NCBI GenBank assembly: GCA_027006055.1
Contig: JALTKX010000226.1
Coordinates: 1 to 40,365 of the forward strand
Reading direction: 5' to 3'
Length of the DNA stretch: 40,365 nt
Source: Calditrichia bacterium
Lineage (GTDB): Bacteria > Calditrichota > Calditrichia > Calditrichales > J004
Under the pieces are notes generated by a model, which was not told the DNA's origin, made no database searches, and saw nothing but the letters and a program-made list of their open reading frames with translations. How positions within the stretch are numbered: the stretch's first letter is position 1; each line of letters begins with the position of its first letter. The translations under genes and the position numbers were made by a program. Positions 34,701 through 40,365 of the stretch are shown piece by piece.

Positions 34701-37700
34701 TCTTCCCACTCGTTGCCCACAAAGTCCAGCGTGGCAATCAAAATGCGCGTGGGTTCCGTGGGCAACTGATCCAGCCATACCCGCGAATAGAGAATCTGTT
34801 GAAAGGTGGTATCCGGCAATCCCACTTTGCGGTTCCACTGGCGCACCGGTATGCGGAAAAGCCGCCAGCCCTTGGGGGTGGAACCGGCAATATAGTTCCG
34901 GGCTTCCACGTCGGTGGTATCCAGGGAAAAGGAGTACTCAAAATAGGCGTTGGTGGTATTCAACTGACCGTCGCCGTCCAGGTCTTCCGTATCCGGATAG
35001 CGGGCGCCCCGGGCGTTGCCGTTGCCCTCCAGCCCGTTCAGGCCGGTGTAGTCCACGCCGTCGGGCTTATCGCGCGCATTGCGGTTGGGCTCCTTCCACA
35101 GGTCGTCCGTATCGGCGCCGGGGGTGCCGAATTTCAGCCCGTCCAGCCCCACATCCTCGCCCTCGTCCAGGGTGCCGCTCAGGTTTTTGTCTTCCGTGTT
35201 TAAAAAACCGGCCGCGGGGTAAAACTTGCCGTCAACCTCCTTATCCCGCAGATACCAATCCTCGGAAATCTTACCGATATCGATATGCACCCGCCCATGA
35301 TAGCCCTTTACCCACATTTCGATATATTTGGTTTTCTGCTGATCGGGGAAACTGGCATTGGAGCGCATCACCCCCACCCAGGCGCTGTCGGGATCGCTCT
35401 CGGGATCACGGAAAAACTCAAAACCGAGTACATCGGTGGTTTGGCCCGTTTGCGCGTTCACGTCCCGCTCGGGCCAGATATCCTTAATCAACACCTGATT
35501 GTAGGGATTAAACCAGGTCAGATGGGCCCGGCTTTTATCCAGTTGCACATCATCCACCGGCCCCAGTTCCGGCATATAGGCCGGCGGACTGGCATAAGTC
35601 CATGTTTTATAGCGGATACCCAGGGTGGTGGAACGCTTGCTGGACTCAAAGTCATCGATATAGGCCACACCGTTATTGTCATCGGTATCGGGATTATCCA
35701 GGGTATTGGGGTCGGGGAAAACCTGGGCAAATTCTCCCTCGATATCGATATTGGACTCGGCGCTGGTTTCCACCAGGGGCAGGGCGTCGATGGCCTCGGT
35801 TATAAAACGAGGCTTAAACTTAAAGGCGGCGTTCAGGTCCCACACAAAGTTCTGAAAGGGCTCCTGCCCCACTCTTACGCGGGTATCGAGGGTGGACTTA
35901 TCCAGATAAAGGGCGGTAAAACCGATAAAGCCGATGTCGCCCAGATCATATTCCATGCGCGTGCCCAGGATGGTTTTTTTATCGAGCTGAAACAGATTGG
36001 CCCGTTCGTACTTGATCTCAAGATCGGCGCTGCTGCGCTTGGCTTCCTCGGAAATCAGCGTAAGCTGCCCGCTGAAGTAGTCGATGAGATAATCCTTGTC
36101 CCGCTCCAGCTTGCGGCCGTTCAGGTTAACCACCTCGGAACCTTCCAGAACATAAAAGCCCAGATCGAAGGAGGATTTGGTGCTTTTGGAGGTGACCAGC
36201 ATACGGAAGCCGCTGGCGTCGCTGCGATCGCGGGAGGTGGTTACGTTATACATTTTGATGCGGTATTTGTCATCCAAACCGTTGAAGCGGCTGTTTTTAA
36301 GCGGATCAAAAGGTTGCAGGGAGGGAAACATGACTATACCCTGGGCGCGGTTGATGATAGCCGGGTTGGTCATATCCACCTTGTCATCGCCGCCCTCTAT
36401 GGGGTTGCCGTTTTCATCCTGAATATCCAGCCCGACCAGGTTAAGGAAGGAGACGTCGCCCTGATGGGTCTGCTCCTCGCCCGCCTTGTTGTATTCCAGA
36501 CGGATTTCAAAACCGTCCTTTTCAATATTGGTGCCGCCGAGTGAATAGATGTTTTTCATCATCAGGTCCCAGGTATCGGCGTATATGGGCGAGGTGGGGT
36601 TTTGATCGCGTTCCTTGATCATCTTCAGGATCAGCGGCGCGGAAGGATCGATATCCGTGGTCAGCGTGCCGGGCGTCAGTGAGTTATCCGTGGTGCGGAA
36701 AGCCACCGCCAGCGTGGTGGCGGCGTCCAGTTGCTGGTTGATGGTCAGAATGCCGTGAAAACGGTCAAAGCTGTATTCGTTTTCCTCCAGTTGAATAAAA
36801 TAGCCTTTTTGCACCGACCCGGCCCTGGAGTCGATGCCGCTGATGTCGGTGACATTGCTGAAGGAATCCGGATTGACGGCGGCCAGGCCGAAGCGGGCGC
36901 CCTGAACACCCTGCGGATTGATCGATTTCCAAACCTCGATGATAAAAACATCCTTGCCCGGAAAATACTGAAACTGCTGCAGGTCGTCGGTAAACTCATC
37001 CTCAAAAACATCACGGTAAAAACGGTCGATAAAAAAATAGCGGTTCTGAATATAGTCGATGTCCTTGATGATGGTGGTGCTGGAACTGGAATTACCGGAT
37101 ATTTTCAGTTCCTGCTGCTGCCCTTTTTCCAGGGAGGCGATGGAGGTCATTTTAAGATTGCCCAACTGCATTTGGGATTTCAGACCAAACAAGCCCTGGT
37201 TGGAACCGCCGAAAATGACATACTTGGTCGAGGGCAGGGAGAGGGAAACATTACCGGCCTCGATTTTTTGGACGATCTCATCCTCATCACCGTCGTAACG
37301 CAATTTAAGGGTGTTCTCTATATCGGTTACGGCTTCGCTGTTTTGCTGCACGGAAACGGTAACCTTTTCCCCGATGCGGCCCTCCACCGTAAACTGCTGG
37401 GTTTGGCTAAAGCGCGGACTGAAGGTGCTTTGGTTCTCCCGCGCATTGATGGCCGATCCGCTGCGGTCTTCCGTTCTGCCGGAAAGATCGAAGGTGATAT
37501 TACCCGTTACGCGCAGGCTGATTTTATCCGATCCGAAAATACGGGTGAAGGTTTCGCTTTTGATGCGGAAGGGAATATCCAACTGAAAGGCGCCGAAATC
37601 ATCCTCCTTCTGGTTAAAGAGGTTTTCCCGGGCACTCTCCAGCAGCATATGTCGCCAGTTATACTCCGAACGCAGGCGCACATAGGTTTCCAGATCGACC

Positions 37701-37996
37701 ACCAGGGGCAGCTTAAACTCGGTATCGGCGATTTTTTCGGAAATGGTTAAATAGGTATCGGTGGAATCCAGCTTTTCATATCGCTTAAAGAGCAACGGCT
37801 TTTTCGTAAAAAAAACCGAACTCAACGCGGAATGGCCGTTGGCCGCCGCCTGATCATCAAACAGCTGCACCATTTGGGGCGGCGGGGGCATGCGCAACCC
37901 CGTCTGCGCCCGGGCGTACGGAACCGCAATAAGCAGAGACAGGCTAAGGAGAATATGGATGCGCCGGAGTCTCGATCTCGGAAATCGAATATTCAT
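31790..37996 (-). CDS. sprA: SprA, outer-membrane translocon of the type IX secretion system
   Basis: 2068 residues, near the 2300-2500 usual in Bacteroidota. The signal peptide is cleaved after ARA (Ala30), leaving Gln31. The SprA N-terminal domain is recognisable: KISLRVTGNITFDLSGRTED, QQFTVEGRIGEKVTVSVQQN, LSLPSTKYVIFGGSNQGLFG. A middle Asp-rich region has Ca-binding-like loops (DKNLSGTLDEGED, DLDGDGQLNT). The rest is a long series of amphipathic strands for the giant barrel. SprA conducts folded substrates and binds PorV. The stop is TAG. An unusual basic/charged stretch lies near residues 1680-1715. First gene of the secretion operon. Confidence 0.95.
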   Translation of the reverse strand: MNIRFPRSRLRRIHILLSLSLLIAVPYARAQTGLRMPPPPQMVQLFDDQAAANGHSALSSVFFTKKPLLFKRYEKLDSTDTYLTISEKIADTEFKLPLVVDLETYVRLRSEYNWRHMLLESARENLFNQKEDDFGAFQLDIPFRIKSETFTRIFGSDKISLRVTGNITFDLSGRTEDRSGSAINARENQSTFSPRFSQTQQFTVEGRIGEKVTVSVQQNSEAVTDIENTLKLRYDGDEDEIVQKIEAGNVSLSLPSTKYVIFGGSNQGLFGLKSQMQLGNLKMTSIASLEKGQQQELKISGNSSSSTTIIKDIDYIQNRYFFIDRFYRDVFEDEFTDDLQQFQYFPGKDVFIIEVWKSINPQGVQGARFGLAAVNPDSFSNVTDISGIDSRAGSVQKGYFIQLEENEYSFDRFHGILTINQQLDAATTLAVAFRTTDNSLTPGTLTTDIDPSAPLILKMIKERDQNPTSPIYADTWDLMMKNIYSLGGTNIEKDGFEIRLEYNKAGEEQTHQGDVSFLNLVGLDIQDENGNPIEGGDDKVDMTNPAIINRAQGIVMFPSLQPFDPLKNSRFNGLDDKYRIKMYNVTTSRDRSDASGFRMLVTSKSTKSSFDLGFYVLEGSEVVNLNGRKLERDKDYLIDYFSGQLTLISEEAKRSSADLEIKYERANLFQLDKKTILGTRMEYDLGDIGFIGFTALYLDKSTLDTRVRVGQEPFQNFVWDLNAAFKFKPRFITEAIDALPLVETSAESNIDIEGEFAQVFPDPNTLDNPDTDDNNGVAYIDDFESSKRSTTLGIRYKTWTYASPPAYMPELGPVDDVQLDKSRAHLTWFNPYNQVLIKDIWPERDVNAQTGQTTDVLGFEFFRDPESDPDSAWVGVMRSNASFPDQQKTKYIEMWVKGYHGRVHIDIGKISEDWYLRDKEVDGKFYPAAGFLNTEDKNLSGTLDEGEDVGLDGLKFGTPGADTDDLWKEPNRNARDKPDGVDYTGLNGLEGNGNARGARYPDTEDLDGDGQLNTTNAYFEYSFSLDTTDVEARNYIAGSTPKGWRLFRIPVRQWNRKVGLPDTTFQQILYSRVWLDQLPTEPTRILIATLDFVGNEWEEEGYAVRDIDNQDAELNFVKDDSIFVLATYNNEENKQGIPGLQDAYVSPPGVSGQRDRITRTLSKEQSLAMRLRSFPVNGVAEARKQLYSKMELINYKRLKLFLYGSSSNTFPSFPEQPEDGDSPLQFYLRFGADKNNYYEYGQDVFLGWNKRNQIDINLEELLKVKNLMSEYRDLQNEQRGYFKSKGLPSLKTVRYFVVGVRNVSGMEFNGEVWLNELRLTDVRQDNATAMRLKTNIKLADVLRVTAEWESKDADFHNVGKQFGEGNTVERQSYSGKLNLDKFLPAEWDMSIPIDARASFSRNIPKYLPKSDQLTGYKNNTFADKLKSLFGLKGLPSELEDDISSSETIGAGTTISKRSKSKNWFLRYSLDQFVFDFDYARQNRSSWDIKFNRSEKFKESYRYKIPFASDNYIMPFKFAKTIPVLSYIYDTKFYYTPSNLAMNMTVSDNKTESLRRDSTAVLKTQRNTSTLRTITGAYKMFDRLNFNYSRKYTTDADFDSISRTQLYKNIVTKFDFGRETDIGQTFKATFKPNLVSWLKTDFSYDSNFRYQLTNSYKYKSATNRVAKRVGLTLSPGKLMQAIYKPKSGKKTGSKKRRRRPRKKKNDEKKTEEKKKEEKSSFEFPNPLMWAYDFIVSWKSVKINYNIDNNQTDQFIAGLPKWDYQFGFTRNPGVGQDTALVSQGVNLVRPSFTENKTIRTSTSYNFGRSIRASFNHEIRSTFNSTDGGRTKTGGETSTFFFTGDDPLSSFKGTGKDLRLFVPDWTVQISNLEKYLFFKEFANSITIDHGHSGKYDQKSRLAGDGVTFEPYQQTFSDNWQPLIGLNIRTKWGISATARMTNSKSYSYSVSGGASKTENQALTVSLNYQKKTGFKIPIPIWPFKGRTFKNEINFALTFDSSKNRSFIKQAGLADFVEQQNNTSWKLRPSATYKFNTRVQGSLFFETGATTNKISGKYSYSEFGINVNISIRD

Positions 37997-38080
37997 AAAT
38001 CAGATTTAGTCTTTTTAATTCCTATGGTAGCAATCGATCCGGAAACATCCTCCTGTGGGTATTATTTAAGTCAGAGTGCG

Positions 38081-38109
38081 AATTTAAAGCGCCATGCGCA
38101 CTAATTCAA
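38081..38109 (-). promoter_or_regulatory. Candidate proximal promoter of sprA with an overlapping inverted repeat
   Basis: On the minus strand TTGAAT (38109-38104), 17 bp, TAAATT (38086-38081); each hexamer is 4/6 to consensus. An inverted repeat AGTGCG ... CGCACT (38102-38097 and 38080-38075) straddles the -10 region, half-site centres 22 bp apart, about two helical turns. This could be a repressor site. Both calls are tentative. Confidence 0.35.
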
Positions 38110-38201
38110 GAGCAAATTTTCGTACTCTTTGCCAATAACATTAAACAATAGGTGCAACGTGTACGGAACAAGAAGGTTCAGGGAGGAAAAGCTTTTTTTA
38201 T

Positions 38202-38246
38202 ATAATATGTGGGGGACGTGCCCGGTAACGTATGTTTATAAACATA
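38202..38246 (-). promoter_or_regulatory. Perfect 16-bp palindrome upstream of an extended -10 element: candidate Crp/Fnr-type activator site
   Basis: TATGTTTATAAACATA (38231-38246) is a perfect dyad that can be read as TATGT-N6-ACATA, the arm/spacer plan of Crp-family operators. Downstream on the minus strand lies TATTAT (38207-38202), a good -10 with no -35. With a start near 38195 the dyad centre is at about -43, like class II activator sites. It would give sprA a leader of about 200 nt. The Crp-family gene ends 19 bp upstream. Confidence 0.5.
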
Positions 38247-38265
38247 TCCGGGGAAATATGGGGCC

Positions 38266-38892
38266 TTATTTTATTACGTGAATCCTACCGCGAAAGAGCT
38301 GCAGTTTGCCCTCCCGTTCCAGTTGTTTTAAAAGACGTGAGACTACCTCCCGCGCACTGCCGATGCGCCAGGCCAGTTCCTGATGGGTGATGCGTACCTC
38401 ATTTTGCGCGTCCCGGTGCAGCCGCAGATAGTCCCATAAGCGCTGATCCACGCTCTTAAAAGCCACGGCGTCCACCAGGTGCAGTATCTCCCCCAGGCGG
38501 GAATCATACAGGTCGGTTACAAAGGCGCGCCAGCTTTTAAAGGAATCATGCCAATGGCGCACCTGCCTATCGCTGACCAGCAGAAAGGTGGTCTCTTCCT
38601 CCGAGGTAACCGTCAGCGTATCCATATTGCTAAAATTATCGCGCAGACAGGAGGTCAGTGAAATAACGCAGCTTTCCAGCGGCTGGATATGATACATCAA
38701 TATCTCCTTGCCGCTTTCATCGACGCGGGAAACGCGGATAAGCCCCTTCAGTACAAGGGGAATGTGATGCGCGCGGCCGTCGCCCACATGCAGCAAGGCG
38801 CCGGCGGGCACGGTAACGCGCCGGCATTGCAGCAACTCCCGCAGCAGGGCCGGCTCAAAACGGTCGGACAGGGGACGTAAAATGTCTTCCAT
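38266..38892 (-). CDS. Crp/Fnr-family transcriptional regulator
   Basis: 208 residues from the ATG at 38892; a GTG one codon earlier is possible. An N-terminal cyclic-nucleotide-binding-like beta barrel (about 10-115) is followed by the long dimerisation helix. The winged helix-turn-helix contains RITHQELAWRIGSAREVVSR and LLKQLEREGKLQLFRGRI. The barrel lacks the cAMP phosphate-binding cassette of E. coli CRP and the N-terminal Cys cluster of FNR. Cys23, Cys75 and Cys82 are present, so redox sensing is conceivable but unproven. It follows the penicillin acylase gene by a few nt and precedes the sprA regulatory gap. Confidence 0.92.
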   Translation of the reverse strand: MEDILRPLSDRFEPALLRELLQCRRVTVPAGALLHVGDGRAHHIPLVLKGLIRVSRVDESGKEILMYHIQPLESCVISLTSCLRDNFSNMDTLTVTSEEETTFLLVSDRQVRHWHDSFKSWRAFVTDLYDSRLGEILHLVDAVAFKSVDQRLWDYLRLHRDAQNEVRITHQELAWRIGSAREVVSRLLKQLEREGKLQLFRGRIHVIK

Positions 38893-38897
38893 CACTT

Positions 38898-40365
38898 TTA
38901 CGGTTTTAGTTTCACCAGGCGGGTTGCCCCCGGACGCGCGACAGCCTCATCCAGCGAAACGGGCCAGTAGCGGCCGTTTTTCCACAGTTCAAAGAAATCC
39001 ATAAAATGATCGCCGGCGGGATTGCCGGAATTACCGGCGGGGACAACCATGCGGCCTTCCAGAGGACGTGAAAAATCTACCACAAAACGCCAACTGGGCC
39101 CCACAACGGATTTAAAGGCGTCATCGGCAAACAGGGAAAAGGAGACATTGATGGTGCCCTCCGTGCCCGGCCAGGGCATGGGACCGTTTTTCAGACCCAG
39201 CAGATCGCCGATCACGGGTACCACCGACAGGGGATGGGCCATGGTAAAGCTTTGAAAATCGCCCCAGGTTTTATTTTGGGTTTTCTCCTCGGCGGCGGCA
39301 ATGGCCGCTTGCAGAATATCCTCGCGGCTTTCCACCTTTTCCGTGCGGACGTCATCATACCAGGCCTCGCTGTCCGAAGCCAGAAGCTGCTCCACCCAGA
39401 TAATACGCACCTTTTTGTATATCTTGCCCAGTTCATCCTTAAAGATGCGCGTTTTCAATTCCTGTTGCAGCATCTTTAAAAAAGCGGTGGGGCGGGAGTC
39501 CAGACCGGTGGCGCCATCCCAGGCCAGCACATCCCCGGCAAAGCTGGTTTCCAGATATTTTTGCAACGGTTCCCGTAACAGATCGCGAAAATGAATCAGG
39601 CTGGCGTCAATACGATCCTGCTGCATATGCTCAAAATCTTCAGCGCTGAACTTTTTATCCTGTCCCAGAAGGTCGCTGATGCGCATGATGCGGTTGGAAA
39701 AATAGTTGCCGGGGATATCCACCCCTTCCAGCGGCGACTGATGTTTGTTGTTGGCCGTGGCCAGCCAGCCCCGGGGCGGGTTATAGCTATGCGGCGTCTG
39801 ATCCAACGGGTAATACCCCTGCCATAAATCCTCTACCGTGCGTCCGTCGATGGGGGCATTATCATAGTCCGCCGGACGGATGGCGATGGGAGAACCCAGT
39901 TGATAGCCGATATTGCCCTTAACGTCGGCATACATCCAGTTGGCGTCCAGCGCGCCGAAATTGGTTACCAGCGGACGGAAATCTTCAAAGTTATCCACCT
40001 GCATCAAATCCACGGCGGCGCCGAAGGTTTTATTGAGATCGACGTCAAAACCGGCCCAGTCAAAGGCATAGGCGATGTGGTTGCTGTCCGGCCCCATCAC
40101 CAGCGGACCGTGGCGGGTGGTTTTGACGGTAAAGTTTACGGGCCGCTCCCGGCCGGCCACCTTTATCTCCTCGGGGAAAAAACCGAAATTTTCCCAACCG
40201 TCATCAACGGCGTATTGCAGGGAGTCTTGCGGATTGATCTGTTCACGGTAATATTCGGTGACGTCCACGCCCCCCACGGTAAAGGCCCAGGCCGCCTTGC
40301 CGTTATAGCCCATGACCACCAGGGGCAATCCCGGGGTGGTTATCCCCATAACATTCAGACTATCC
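38898..40365 (-). CDS. Penicillin acylase (S45, Ntn-hydrolase) family protein, 5' part outside the window
   Basis: About 489 codons, open to the window edge. It matches the beta chain of penicillin G acylase/cephalosporin acylase-type Ntn hydrolases: LNVMGITTPGLPLVVMGYNG with KAAWAFTVGGVDVTEYY, TTRHGPLVMG, GALDANWMYADVKGNIGYQL, the LATANNKHQ region, and C-terminal PAGNSGNPAGDHFMD. The nucleophile Ser, spacer and alpha chain lie upstream, outside the window. Family members are exported amidases, including acyl-homoserine-lactone and penicillin acylases. Substrate cannot be assigned. Confidence 0.92.
   Translation of the reverse strand, partial: DSLNVMGITTPGLPLVVMGYNGKAAWAFTVGGVDVTEYYREQINPQDSLQYAVDDGWENFGFFPEEIKVAGRERPVNFTVKTTRHGPLVMGPDSNHIAYAFDWAGFDVDLNKTFGAAVDLMQVDNFEDFRPLVTNFGALDANWMYADVKGNIGYQLGSPIAIRPADYDNAPIDGRTVEDLWQGYYPLDQTPHSYNPPRGWLATANNKHQSPLEGVDIPGNYFSNRIMRISDLLGQDKKFSAEDFEHMQQDRIDASLIHFRDLLREPLQKYLETSFAGDVLAWDGATGLDSRPTAFLKMLQQELKTRIFKDELGKIYKKVRIIWVEQLLASDSEAWYDDVRTEKVESREDILQAAIAAAEEKTQNKTWGDFQSFTMAHPLSVVPVIGDLLGLKNGPMPWPGTEGTINVSFSLFADDAFKSVVGPSWRFVVDFSRPLEGRMVVPAGNSGNPAGDHFMDFFELWKNGRYWPVSLDEAVARPGATRLVKLKP

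Noticed and set aside
38220-38252. The CCCGG/CCGGG arms around the 16-bp dyad as a terminator of the Crp-family gene
   Set aside because: The arms are placed asymmetrically around the dyad and no T-tract follows on the minus strand. A protein-binding site explains the perfect dyad better.
1-40365. CRISPR arrays, insertion sequences, prophage genes or attachment sites
   Set aside because: No repeat-spacer pattern, transposase, integrase or flanking direct repeats were seen. The tRNA-Gln gene has no integrase gene or duplicated 3' end beside it.

Overview
The window is a 40 kb chromosomal segment from a Gram-negative bacterium, most likely in the Fibrobacterota-Chlorobiota-Bacteroidota (FCB) superphylum. 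The best guess is a Calditrichota/KSB1-like or Ignavibacteria-like lineage rather than classical Bacteroidota. This rests on a full-length SprA (type IX secretion translocon), two PorV/PorQ-family barrels and a beta-propeller protein with a T9SS-type C-terminal sorting domain. An MglA/MglB polarity GTPase module, a pyruvoyl-dependent arginine decarboxylase and a GH57 glucanotransferase fit the same picture, as do clear Shine-Dalgarno sequences in several places. The lineage is inferred from gene content only. Every gene recognised lies on the minus strand.

Layout, in the direction of transcription (high to low coordinates). (1) 40365-38266: 3' part of a penicillin acylase gene, then a Crp/Fnr-family regulator. 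(2) 38265-37997: a 269-bp regulatory gap with a perfect 16-bp palindrome and promoter-like elements. (3) 37996-25030: a tightly packed secretion operon, sprA, a glutaminyl-cyclase-like M28 lipoprotein, prmA, a lipoprotein with three Ig-like repeats, a seven-bladed Asp-box propeller with a sorting domain, two PorV/PorQ-family proteins and a GNAT acetyltransferase. (4) 24990-24831: tRNA-Gln(TTG) with its own promoter and terminator. (5) 24802-20073: translation operon rplY, pth, hppA, rpsF, rpsR, rplI, ending in a terminator. (6) priA. (7) 17562-12363: eight-gene signalling operon: PAS histidine kinase, response regulator, DUF4388-roadblock protein, roadblock-like protein, winged-helix protein, HAMP receptor, mglB, mglA, terminator. 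(8) 12355-4909: UMF1-type transporter, membrane gluzincin peptidase, pyruvoyl arginine decarboxylase, agmatinase, GH57 enzyme and a carboxy-terminal processing protease. (9) 4912-2671: promoter, exbB, two exbD, tonB, terminator. (10) 2663-1: diacylglycerol kinase, dGTPase-like HD hydrolase and a truncated M20 peptidase.

The most interesting signal is in the secretion operon. The gene directly after sprA (1 nt gap) carries the residue pattern of glutaminyl-peptide cyclotransferases. All five predicted signal-peptidase-I substrates in the window have Gln as the first mature residue. That is the 'Q-rule' (N-terminal Gln converted to pyroglutamate) described for Bacteroidetes; here it is physically linked to SprA, possibly outside that phylum. 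Second is the MglA/MglB island, in which a two-component pair, an output-less HAMP receptor and three roadblock proteins are co-transcribed with a Ras-like polarity GTPase. Since SprA is also the core of gliding/secretion systems, surface motility or polarity control is a reasonable but unproven common theme.
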